Shown here in pieces: positions 25,795 through 35,583 of a stretch of DNA of 39,091 bases (its first letter is position 1; each line of letters starts with the position of its first letter). The position numbers were made by a program, and so were the translations under genes. The notes under the pieces are model-generated. The model was not told the origin of the DNA. It saw nothing but the letters and a program-made list of their open reading frames with translations, and did not search any database. The stretch covers positions 1-39,091 of the forward strand of contig JAMOMJ010000236.1 of NCBI GenBank assembly GCA_027067135.1, written 5' to 3'. The DNA is from Cyclobacteriaceae bacterium. Lineage in GTDB: Bacteria; Bacteroidota; Bacteroidia; Cytophagales; Cyclobacteriaceae.

Positions 25795-26667
25795 TTAAAG
25801 CTTTACAATTGCTAATTGTATTGCCATTTTAAGCTCATGTGTGGCAGGGAGTAAGGGTAACCTTACATTATTAGTGCAAATTCCTTGTTGTGCCAATAAT
25901 TCCTTTAGCCCTGTTGGATTTCCTTCTACATACATTAAGTTACTAATTTCTTGAAGGCTTCTTTCTATATGCGCACTAGTGTTAACATCTCCACTAAGTG
26001 CAATTTTTACCATATTACTGAATTGATTTGGTAAAGCATTTGCCAATACGGAAATTGTTCCTATACCACCTAAACTGGTAATGGCAGAAGTGAGCATATC
26101 ATCTCCAGAAGTAAGCATAAAGCCATCGGGAGCTCCTTTAATTATATCCTCCACTTGATTTAGATTACCAGAAGCTTCTTTAATAGCAATAATATTTGGG
26201 TGGTTTGCTAAACTTAAGGTTGTGGAAGCATCCATATTAGAACATGTTCTGCCAGGTACATTATAAAGAATGACAGGTATAGGAGAATTGTTTGCAATTT
26301 GGTTGAAGTGTGCAATAATGCCTTGTTGTGTTGGCTTATTATAAGCAGGTGATGAAGATAGAATAGCTGTTACACCACTTAAATCTAGTTTTTGTAACCT
26401 ATTTACTAACCCAGATGTATTGCTCCCACCTAAGCCAAAAATAATCGGAAGTTGAGTAGGGTTGTTTTTTAGAACAAATTGAAGCACTTCCTCTTGTTCT
26501 TCCTCTGTTAAGGTAATGGCTTCCCCTGTAGAACCCATTACAACCCAATAATCAACACCATTATCAGCCGTATGCTTTAAAAGTTTTAAAAGAGCTACAA
26601 AGTCAATTTTACCATTTACATCAAAGGGCGTTACTAATGCAACGCCTAGTCCTCTTAAACTTTTCAT
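25795..26667 (-). CDS. dapA: 4-hydroxy-tetrahydrodipicolinate synthase (DapA)
   Basis: 290 residues. DapA condenses pyruvate with aspartate semialdehyde, the first step special to lysine and diaminopimelate synthesis. Active-site residues are present: K163 in IIAIKEASGN (Schiff base), Y135 in VILYNVPGR, T47 in MGSTGEA, and Y109 in PAYNKP. Length is that of the E. coli enzyme. Its ATG shares one base with the stop codon of the upstream gene (TAATG), showing tight translational coupling. Confidence 0.95.
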   Translation of the reverse strand: MKSLRGLGVALVTPFDVNGKIDFVALLKLLKHTADNGVDYWVVMGSTGEAITLTEEEQEEVLQFVLKNNPTQLPIIFGLGGSNTSGLVNRLQKLDLSGVTAILSSSPAYNKPTQQGIIAHFNQIANNSPIPVILYNVPGRTCSNMDASTTLSLANHPNIIAIKEASGNLNQVEDIIKGAPDGFMLTSGDDMLTSAITSLGGIGTISVLANALPNQFSNMVKIALSGDVNTSAHIERSLQEISNLMYVEGNPTGLKELLAQQGICTNNVRLPLLPATHELKMAIQLAIVKL

Positions 26668-27176
26668 TATCGTATTTTTTTAGTGTAAGAATATACACTG
26701 TCAATTACGTTTGTATCATTTGCAGTTTGCACGATTAACTCAAACGTATTTTGATAGGCTTCAAAATCATCACAAATGCCCACTCGGCATTTAGCCTTGC
26801 TTTTGGCAAGCAAATTTTTAATTATTTTGCCAGGAATTTTATCTAAGCAAAAAAGAAAATCAAATGTAGTGTTACTAAACTTATCAATTGATTGTTTATT
26901 AAAATTTCCCCAAAAACCCAAATCCTTATTAGAGAATGATTCAAATGGCAAATGTTGAACTTGCACATTTCTATCGTAGGCTAATATTTTAATTTGCTTG
27001 CCATCTGCTTGCAGTAGAGCTTTTAGCTGTTCTGCTGATTTTGACTTATCAGGTGTGTCGTTACTAAATATTATACCAATATGCCGGGCTTTGTCATAAG
27101 GAACACTTGTTCTTATGTCGTGATTTTGTTTTAAAAATCGCTTGGTTTTATATGATAAAGCCTGCCCTAATATCAT
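26667..27176 (-). CDS. DUF6913-like protein of unknown function
   Basis: 169 residues, no signal peptide or membrane segment. It has a Rossmann-like pattern: IGIIFSND near 33, KIKILAYD near 58, FDFLFCLDK near 105, and CRVGICDDFE near 130. It resembles the Bacteroidota family I know as DUF6913; I am not certain of the number. It lies between ligA (5 bases away) and dapA (overlapping by one base) on the same strand, so it is part of their transcript, but the context does not reveal its job. Confidence 0.65.
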   Translation of the reverse strand: MILGQALSYKTKRFLKQNHDIRTSVPYDKARHIGIIFSNDTPDKSKSAEQLKALLQADGKQIKILAYDRNVQVQHLPFESFSNKDLGFWGNFNKQSIDKFSNTTFDFLFCLDKIPGKIIKNLLAKSKAKCRVGICDDFEAYQNTFELIVQTANDTNVIDSVYSYTKKIR

Positions 27177-27181
27177 TGAAA

Positions 27182-29176
<1,995 letters not shown>

Positions 29177-29180
29177 TCAA

Positions 29181-30995
29181 TTATTGGTTTTGCCAACTGT
29201 TATTGGTGGGGTCAATATCCGGCACTCTTTTACTCTTGTTCAATTCAATAGATTTAATATTATTAATTGGTTTTGGAATACTAAATTCGATATTGGGGTT
29301 AGTCCAAGGCCAATCACTTACAGTGGTATATTTTGTATCCCCAAATTCAGTTTTCTTATTCCGCATCATTCTAAGTGGGAAATAGTAAATTTCAGAACTC
29401 CCATCCAAGAAAGTTACAAACACCTCTGTAGGCATTGGCATCGTCCCTTTATTAAATAATTTAACTATTGTATTAGCCCCATCTCCAAAAACACTATCTA
29501 TTGCATAATCTACACGGTGAGTAGTGCCAATCCATTCGTTAAAAAACCAGCCCAATTCAAACCCTGTTTCTTTCTCAATTACTCGCCTAAAGTCGGTTGG
29601 GTTAGGGTGCTTAAATTGCCAAGTATTATAATATACTCGAAAGGCTTTTTCAAAGTTTTTTTCTCCCACAATATACTCTAACATAGCCGGTACCATAGAA
29701 CCCATGGAGTAGGCAGCAATTCCATGGGCTAAATTGGTATTATAATGATCAGCATGTGTTGTTAGTGGTTCTTGTTTGTCTTTTTCTACAAGGTAATAAT
29801 ACCCTCTGTAAGATCCCTGTTGAGGGTCATTTTCGCTATTGGTTAAATATGCTTTGGTAATATTACTTGCATAGGTGGTAAAACCTTCATCCATCCAGGG
29901 GTAGAGACTTTCGTTGGTAGCTACTACACCCTGATACCAGCTATGAAACATTTCGTGTACTGTAACACTCATTAAACCTGCATAACTGCCTCGGCCAACA
30001 ATTAAAGTAGCCATTGGGTACTCCATACCTCCATCGCCTCCTTGTATTACGCTAAAATCTGAGTAAGGGTATTTGCCAAATCGTTGGTTCATAAACGAAA
30101 CCATTTTGGGTGTAATTTCCATAAGTTGAGGCCAGGTTTCGGTGGTTATGCTATCTTCCTGGTAAAAAAAGTGCATTTTAGGGCCATCGGGAACCTGCAC
30201 AGTTTTGTGCGCATAATCGGGGTCTGCAGCCCACACAAAATCGTGTACATTCTCTGCTTTAAAATGCCAGGTAATCGGCTTGTTTTTTTTATGCTTTACA
30301 GGGGCAGCGTAGCCATACCCAATTTCATCCGGGTTTTGCAAGATGCCTGTGGCACCTACAATATACCTTGAGTCAAGTGTTAGGTTTACCTCAAAATTGC
30401 CCCATACTCCATGAAATTCACGGGCTACATAGGGGTTGGCGTGCCATCCTGCATAATCGTATTCGCTCATTTTAGGATACCATTGCGCCATGGAGTAATC
30501 AATGCCTTCTTTATTATCTCTACCGGTTCTTCTAATTTGTACAGGTACCTGACCTTCAAATACCATATCGAATGTTGTAGTAGTATGAGGAAGGATTGGT
30601 TGTGCGAGCTCAACTTCTAAAATGGTGCCTACAACGGTGTAGTTAATGTTCTGCCCGTTTTGCTGTAAACTGGTTGGGTAAATTTTTCCTGTCTCTTTTT
30701 CTGAAAGTTTGGAAATTCGGTCTCCAACTCTTGAATCTGAGTCTTCAATGGCTCTTGAGCGTTCATCCATCATGCTGCCCGGCTGAAAAGCATTAAAGTA
30801 TAAGTGGTAATACACTGTTTTGAGCGTATCAGGAGAGTTGTTTGTATATATTAATTTTTGTGTTCCTTCGAATAGATGGGTGTTTACATCAAGCTTTAAG
30901 GCTATGGTGTAATCTACATGTTGCTGCCACCTTGTGGTTTGCGCTAGGCTTATTGTACTTGCTGAAATTAGGATAAAGCTAAAGAATTTGTTCAT
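29181..30995 (-). CDS. M1-family zinc aminopeptidase, exported
   Basis: 604 residues with signal peptide ending at SLAQ (about 19). The gluzincin site is H347-E348-x-x-H351 in VTVHEMFHSWYQ with the third zinc ligand E370 in WMDEGFTTYA. The substrate-recognition motif reads GGMEYP (322-327) instead of the GAMEN of classical aminopeptidase N, as in other Bacteroidota M1 proteins. The first 240 residues form the beta-sandwich domain. It probably trims peptides in the periplasm for nutrition. It precedes ligA by only 4 bases although the functions are unrelated. Confidence 0.9.
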   Translation of the reverse strand: MNKFFSFILISASTISLAQTTRWQQHVDYTIALKLDVNTHLFEGTQKLIYTNNSPDTLKTVYYHLYFNAFQPGSMMDERSRAIEDSDSRVGDRISKLSEKETGKIYPTSLQQNGQNINYTVVGTILEVELAQPILPHTTTTFDMVFEGQVPVQIRRTGRDNKEGIDYSMAQWYPKMSEYDYAGWHANPYVAREFHGVWGNFEVNLTLDSRYIVGATGILQNPDEIGYGYAAPVKHKKNKPITWHFKAENVHDFVWAADPDYAHKTVQVPDGPKMHFFYQEDSITTETWPQLMEITPKMVSFMNQRFGKYPYSDFSVIQGGDGGMEYPMATLIVGRGSYAGLMSVTVHEMFHSWYQGVVATNESLYPWMDEGFTTYASNITKAYLTNSENDPQQGSYRGYYYLVEKDKQEPLTTHADHYNTNLAHGIAAYSMGSMVPAMLEYIVGEKNFEKAFRVYYNTWQFKHPNPTDFRRVIEKETGFELGWFFNEWIGTTHRVDYAIDSVFGDGANTIVKLFNKGTMPMPTEVFVTFLDGSSEIYYFPLRMMRNKKTEFGDTKYTTVSDWPWTNPNIEFSIPKPINNIKSIELNKSKRVPDIDPTNNSWQNQ

Positions 30996-31050
30996 AGTAG
31001 AAAGTTATTTGTTGCCAAGTTAAAGAGTAAACTTAACAAAGAAATTCAAT

Positions 31051-31254
31051 TTATTCAGGTGGTAAATTCATTTGAGTAATTACTTCATTTATTTCCTCTT
31101 CAGTTGAGGTAAGTGCTTTTTTACAGGCCTTAAGTAAGGTGCTAGATTCTTTAACCAGTTTGCTTATTTTTTCAATATCCAATTCATCTGATTCCATTTC
31201 TTCCACTATTTCGTTTAAACGAGAAAGTGCTTTTGTATAATTAAACTTGCTCAT
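31051..31254 (-). CDS. xseB: Exodeoxyribonuclease VII small subunit (XseB)
   Basis: 67 residues. The sequence FNYTKALSRLNEIVEEMES, followed by LDIEKISKLVKESSTLLKACKKAL, is the two-helix XseB fold. Several copies bind each XseA subunit to form the nuclease that degrades single-stranded DNA. The start overlaps the xseA stop by 4 bases, and 55 bases separate it from the M1 gene. Confidence 0.92.
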   Translation of the reverse strand: MSKFNYTKALSRLNEIVEEMESDELDIEKISKLVKESSTLLKACKKALTSTEEEINEVITQMNLPPE

Positions 31255-32489
31255 AATTCTGTATTTTCTATTGCTTTATCAACGGTGCTTAAAATACGTT
31301 GATTTGCGGTAATGATGTCTATTTGTTCGTTTGCTGAAACCTTGGTGCTGCCTAGTGGTTTGCCATTTTTATAAATAACCGAATATCCTTTTTTAAGGAG
31401 GTGTTTAGGGTTGAGTAAATTTATTTTTTGCTCAATCGATTTTAATCTATTCTCACTATTTGCTAATTGAAAGGCACTGGAGTGCGCAATGTTTTGTGTG
31501 ATGGATGCGAGCTTTGCTTTGCTTGCTTGTAGCTTCTGCTGAATTTCCAGATTCATCCTTGTTGATATCTGATTTAATGTTTCTTTTTCAGTATAGATAT
31601 AGTCAGTGGCTACCGAGCTAATGCTTGAAAATAAATCGTTAATACTTGATTGGTACTCAATAAACCCCTGAATGATAAACTCTGCAACGGCAGTTGGTGT
31701 TTTTAGCTGCGTGTGTGCTACCATATCTGCAATGGAGGTATCTCGTTCGTGCCCTATTCCGGTAAGAATAGGTAATGGAAACTGAGCAATATGACTGCAA
31801 AGGTTATAATCATCGAAGCAGTCTAAGTCCAGTTGAGAACCACCTCCACGAATGATAACTACCACATCAGCATCTGAATCTATAATTTGGTGCAAGGCAT
31901 TTATAATGCTTTCAGGGGCTTTATCCCCTTGCATACTGGCAGAAAATAAATAATGGTGGACTTTATAGCCATATCCATTATGCTCAATTTGGTTAATAAA
32001 ATCTCCATACCCGGCAGCAGTTTCAGAGCTTATAATGGCTATGTTTTGAGGAACTTGAGGGAGTTCAAGCTCTTTGTTCATCTCCATAATGCCATCGGCC
32101 TCTAACCTGGCAATTACTTCTTGCCTTGCTTTTTCTCGCTCACCTAGGGTAAACGAAGGGTCGATGTCTTTTATATTAAGACTTAGCCCATACACTTCGT
32201 GATAAGTTACTTTGGTGTTGGCTAAAATGCGCATGCCTACGGTTAAATCATTGCCGGTGATTCTGGCAAACCATGCAGAAATATTACGGTAAGAGTATGC
32301 CCAGATAGTAGCTCTGGCTTTGGCAATTACCTGATTGCCTTCCTTTTGTACCAGTTCTAAATAACAATGTCCACTGCTATTTACCTGAATCTGAGCAATT
32401 TCAGCTACTACCCAATAGGAGGCCGCTAGTTGTTCTTCTAACGTTTTTTTTATTTGAAGATTAAGTTCGGAAAGGCTGAGTTCTTGCAT
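31251..32489 (-). CDS. xseA: Exodeoxyribonuclease VII large subunit (XseA)
   Basis: 412 residues. N-terminal OB-fold (SLSELNLQIKKTLEEQLAA ... YWVVAEIAQ, 1-100), catalytic core with IIRGGGSQLDLDCFDDYNL (about 212-230) and GIGHERDTSIADMVAHTQLKT-type motif, then a long coiled coil (about 270-370) that XseB wraps around. Slightly shorter than E. coli XseA (456), mainly in the coiled coil. A consensus promoter box lies just upstream and a MITE-like element lies 45 bases beyond that. Confidence 0.95.
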   Translation of the reverse strand: MQELSLSELNLQIKKTLEEQLAASYWVVAEIAQIQVNSSGHCYLELVQKEGNQVIAKARATIWAYSYRNISAWFARITGNDLTVGMRILANTKVTYHEVYGLSLNIKDIDPSFTLGEREKARQEVIARLEADGIMEMNKELELPQVPQNIAIISSETAAGYGDFINQIEHNGYGYKVHHYLFSASMQGDKAPESIINALHQIIDSDADVVVIIRGGGSQLDLDCFDDYNLCSHIAQFPLPILTGIGHERDTSIADMVAHTQLKTPTAVAEFIIQGFIEYQSSINDLFSSISSVATDYIYTEKETLNQISTRMNLEIQQKLQASKAKLASITQNIAHSSAFQLANSENRLKSIEQKINLLNPKHLLKKGYSVIYKNGKPLGSTKVSANEQIDIITANQRILSTVDKAIENTEL

Positions 32490-32505
32490 TTGAAATTATC
32501 AGGTT

Positions 32506-32513
32506 CAAATGTA
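32506..32513 (-). promoter_or_regulatory. -7 promoter box TACATTTG for xseA
   Basis: On the minus strand TACATTTG matches TAnnTTTG exactly, 16 bases before the xseA ATG, giving a very short leader. The -33 region (about 32530-32540) lies just outside the MITE-like element. Confidence 0.5.
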
Positions 32514-32558
32514 AGAAGAGCAGAAATAAAAACTAAGCTCCTTTCTCTAAAACTAAGT

Positions 32559-32812
32559 AGGGCTTGCTGAAAAACACATAAATGAAGGTTTATTAGGGAA
32601 TTACAGTAGTTAACTGCTAATAAAGTGCAAGGGTTTTAACCAAAATTGGCTAAAACCCTTGCACCTGTTAATTTCATTAAATTAAAATTTAGTGAAATTA
32701 TGTTAGCCCCAGGCACGTCATCTACTTCACAGGCTTCAGCTCGAAGTATTCTTATACATCTTCGCTTTGCCTGCTCGTATCTAACGTACCTGGGACTTTT
32801 TCAGCAAGCCCT
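32559..32812. mobile_element. MITE-like non-autonomous element with terminal inverted repeats
   Basis: 254 bases bounded by perfect 16-bp inverted repeats: AGGGCTTGCTGAAAAA at 32559-32574 and its reverse complement at 32797-32812. The flanks carry the direct repeat AAGT (32555-32558 and 32813-32816), extendable to TAAGTA if the outer bases are counted, as expected for a target-site duplication. Inside are a 14-bp perfect hairpin (32625-32638/32651-32664) and a long three-part imperfect hairpin (32708-32718/32784-32794, 32730-32734/32769-32773, about 32742-32746/32759-32763). No transposase frame fits inside. It needs a transposase supplied from elsewhere. Confidence 0.82.
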
Positions 32813-32834
32813 AAGTAGGTATAGGCAAATACAA

Positions 32835-33680
32835 TTATGGATCCAAATCTGGTGGTTCAGGAGCTGGAATAGAATGACCAGCAATAGGAGATCCGATTTC
32901 TCCGTTTTTTTTATTTATGTCAAAATGCAAGAAGTGTCCATGCCCATCTTTGGGTATTACCGACATCCAATAATTATCGGGGTCTTCAAATCCATCAATG
33001 TTTACTTCAAAATATTCGATTAGCGACCGTAAACCTTCAGTTACATTCCCATAGACCCCAAATGAGCCATTTTTTTTAAGAGATTGGTCGATAAAATTAA
33101 AATCTTCTTTTGAGATAAGCCCTCCTTTATTTTGAGGAAATTCCAGCCAGGTAGCACCACATATTTGTTGTTCTTCAAGGTCTATCCAGATAGCGAAATC
33201 ATTGGAATACTTAACTTGGTAGTAGATTACTGCAAATGGTTGGTTAAAATGAGTTTTGATTTTTACCTCAGAAGTATCATTTTCCAAATTACTATAAAAA
33301 ATGAGTTTTTGTTTGGCTATGCTTTTATACCCTTCTGAAGTATCATAATGAACAGCTAGGTTGTTCATAGATGTGATTAGCCATAAATCTTTCTCTTTTT
33401 TTAAGATAGTATCAACCTTATCTAATTGCTTGTTGTTAAGAGGAATCAATTCGGGGTGTTTTAAGTCTGTGGAAGTAAACGAATAAGGTTTTTCCCTTGA
33501 TAATGTTACTTCAGTTTGCATTTTAGCAGGATTTTTCATAGTGAATTTTAATCTAAATTTCGATTTACTCACTTTAAACTCCACCTCATTCCCTCTTGCC
33601 AGTACATCAAACCCATCATCGTATAAAGAACCGTACTCTCGAACGATTGTAGAAATTTCATCTTTATAGGTTTGTTCCAT
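32835..33680 (-). CDS. Unknown 281-residue soluble protein
   Basis: 281 residues, no signal peptide or membrane segment. The N-terminal half alternates beta-strands (EVEFKVSKSKFRLKFTMKN, TEVTLSREKPYSF); the C-terminal half ends in GHGHFLHFDINKKNGEIG and a proline-rich tail PAPEPPDLDP. I do not recognise a family. It lies 15 bases downstream of the small membrane protein gene and ends 22 bases before the MITE-like element, whose hairpins may serve as its terminator. Confidence 0.65.
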   Translation of the reverse strand: MEQTYKDEISTIVREYGSLYDDGFDVLARGNEVEFKVSKSKFRLKFTMKNPAKMQTEVTLSREKPYSFTSTDLKHPELIPLNNKQLDKVDTILKKEKDLWLITSMNNLAVHYDTSEGYKSIAKQKLIFYSNLENDTSEVKIKTHFNQPFAVIYYQVKYSNDFAIWIDLEEQQICGATWLEFPQNKGGLISKEDFNFIDQSLKKNGSFGVYGNVTEGLRSLIEYFEVNIDGFEDPDNYWMSVIPKDGHGHFLHFDINKKNGEIGSPIAGHSIPAPEPPDLDP

Positions 33681-33695
33681 TCTATTAGGTTTTAA

Positions 33696-33938
33696 TTACT
33701 CAGCAGGAAAAAACTTTTTTTTCCCTTCCCAAATAAGAGCACCAAATAAAAGTACCCAAGGGGTTCCGTGCAGTACTAAATCAAACCAATCCATAGGTTG
33801 CATGCCAGCGGCACCACCCATTAACCATTTTACCTTACCAATAATATGTGGTGGCGACCAAGGAGCTAACCCCAAGGTTAAGCTAAAAATTAAAAATCGT
33901 GGTACCAGACTTGGCTTTTCTTCTGTTTTTGTATTCAT
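33696..33938 (-). CDS. Small two-helix membrane protein
   Basis: 80 residues with two hydrophobic segments (about 13-27 and 56-68) and the conserved-looking LGLAPWSPPHIIGKVKWL and MDWFDLVLHGTPWVLLF. Similar small proteins are found in proteobacteria with a pattern LGLAPF.PEPHL..KL and DWFDL.LHG.PW, sometimes misnamed RND transporter. Function unknown; inner membrane likely. It may belong with the neighbouring sulfur genes but there is no direct evidence. Confidence 0.72.
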   Translation of the reverse strand: MNTKTEEKPSLVPRFLIFSLTLGLAPWSPPHIIGKVKWLMGGAAGMQPMDWFDLVLHGTPWVLLFGALIWEGKKKFFPAE

Positions 33939-33958
33939 AAAAACGATCTCGAAAAAAG

Positions 33959-34026
33959 GTCATCCTAAACTTGTTTCGGAATCTAGCAAAATGCTTACAT
34001 AGACCCTGGAATAAATTCAGGATGAC
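33959..34026. repeat. REP-like palindromic intergenic repeat
   Basis: 68 bases bounded by GTCATCCT 33959-33966 and AGGATGAC 34019-34026. Each half is itself a near-hairpin (TCCTAAAC...GTTTCGGA and CCTGGAAT...ATTCAGG). The form GTCATCCTgAACTTGTTTC is a repeat type I know from many bacterial genomes; this copy is diverged. Confidence 0.6.
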
Positions 34027-34060
34027 ACACTTAAAATTTACTTGTAGCGTGAGCTACTTA

Positions 34061-35476
34061 TTATAACATGGTAGTTGGGCAAACATATTCTGTAACCTTA
34101 ACACCTGCTTCTTTAATATCGTTAAATCCACCGGCAATATCAATTACATTTTTAATACCGTTTGCTCTTAAAATTGAAGCTGCAATCATAGAACGGTAGC
34201 CACCTACACAATGTAAGTAATACTCTTCGTTTGCATCGTACTCTTCAATATTTTTATTGATAAAGTCAAGAGGCCTGTTATAAACGTTATCCGCATCAAC
34301 ATGCTCAGAGTAATATTCAGATTCTTTACGAACATCAACAATGTTGATTTTGCCCATCATTTTAACCTTAAGCTCTTTAGGTGAAATTGAAATAATCGAA
34401 TCTGTTTCATATCCTGCTTCTTTCCAGGCATCAATTCCACCTTTAAGGTACCCGATGGCGTTATCATACCCTACACGAGCTAATCGTGTTACTACTTCTT
34501 CTTCACGGCCTTCGTCTGCAATAATCAATATTGGAGCCTCAATGTCAAGAATAACTGCACCTACCCAAGGAGCAAAATTATCATCGATGTTAAAGTTGTA
34601 CGTGTTAGGAACAAAAGCATCTTTAAATATTTGCTCGTGGCGTGTATCTAAAATGATAATTCCATCTGTAGATTCCATTAATCCTTTAAACTCAGCAGGG
34701 TCATGTGCTTGAAGCCCAGAAGCAAGAATATCAGCATAACTCTTGTTTATTCCTTTGTTCATTCCTGCATTTTTAGGAAAATATTGAGGAGGTGTTACTA
34801 ATCCTGTAAGCACTTCTTTTACAAACTCTTCCTTCGTCATATCTGCACGTAGTGCATAATTAACTTCTTTTTGATGTCCTAACGTATCAAAAGTTTCTTC
34901 GCTCATGTTTTTGCCACAAGCAGAACCTGCACCGTGGTTAGGATATACAATAATGTCATCTGGTAATTTCATTACCTTATTACGAAGCGAGTCGAATAAA
35001 TGACCTGCTAAATCTGCTTGAGATAAGTCAGATTTTACAGCCAAATCAGGACGGCCCACATCACCGATGAATAAAACATCACCAGTCATGACAAATTCTT
35101 TCTTCCCTTCTTCGTTTATATATACTAAACTAATCGACTCCATTGTATGACCTGGAGTGTGCATAAGCTCTAAGGTAATGTCTCCAATTTTGAATACTTC
35201 ACCATCGTGTGCTTCATGAAAATCAAAATCGGCAGTGGCAGAAGGTCCATAAACAATGGTAGCTCCTGTTTTCTTCGCTAAATCTACATGACCCGATACA
35301 AAATCGGCATGAAAGTGAGTTAGGAAGATGTATTTAATTTTTACTCCATTATCGGCAGCCCTTGTAATATAAGGGGTGGTCTCTCTTAATGGATCAACTA
35401 CTGCGGCTTCTCCATTTGAATGGATAAAATAAGCGGCCTCGGCTAAACAGCCTGTGTATATCTGTTCTACTGGCAT
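34061..35476 (-). CDS. Persulfide dioxygenase-rhodanese fusion (MBL fold, ETHE1/CstB-like)
   Basis: 471 residues. The metallo-beta-lactamase domain (1-250) has H54-x-H56-x-D58 in THFHADF, H110 in TPGH, D133 in MTGDVLFIGDVGRPD and H181 in PNHGAG: the mononuclear iron site of ETHE1-type persulfide dioxygenases. Two rhodanese domains follow. The first (about 255-360) has Asp321 where the catalytic cysteine should be (IIADEGREE), so it is likely inactive; the second (about 370-471) has C423 in LHCVGGYRS. It oxidises persulfide sulfur to sulfite and can pass sulfur on. Next to it are a SulP permease and another rhodanese, consistent with sulfide detoxification. Confidence 0.88.
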   Translation of the reverse strand: MPVEQIYTGCLAEAAYFIHSNGEAAVVDPLRETTPYITRAADNGVKIKYIFLTHFHADFVSGHVDLAKKTGATIVYGPSATADFDFHEAHDGEVFKIGDITLELMHTPGHTMESISLVYINEEGKKEFVMTGDVLFIGDVGRPDLAVKSDLSQADLAGHLFDSLRNKVMKLPDDIIVYPNHGAGSACGKNMSEETFDTLGHQKEVNYALRADMTKEEFVKEVLTGLVTPPQYFPKNAGMNKGINKSYADILASGLQAHDPAEFKGLMESTDGIIILDTRHEQIFKDAFVPNTYNFNIDDNFAPWVGAVILDIEAPILIIADEGREEEVVTRLARVGYDNAIGYLKGGIDAWKEAGYETDSIISISPKELKVKMMGKINIVDVRKESEYYSEHVDADNVYNRPLDFINKNIEEYDANEEYYLHCVGGYRSMIAASILRANGIKNVIDIAGGFNDIKEAGVKVTEYVCPTTML

Positions 35477-35583
35477 ATTGTTATATTTTTATAATTATAC
35501 ATTTTTTGTACTTATGCAAGTTTACCTCAACTGCAATTTAATCTATGTGATTAAAATTACATAGTAAACGGTACTATATTGAT

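Noticed and set aside
32704-32794. Integron attC-like site in the MITE hairpin (GTTAG ... CTAAC)
   Set aside because: The core boxes are in the reverse order to attC (which runs RYYYAAC ... GTTRRRY), and the hairpin lies inside an element with transposon-type ends.
32646-33023. Plus-strand frame of 125 residues starting inside the MITE-like element
   Set aside because: It runs across the right terminal repeat and then antisense into the 281-residue gene, with no protein-like features.
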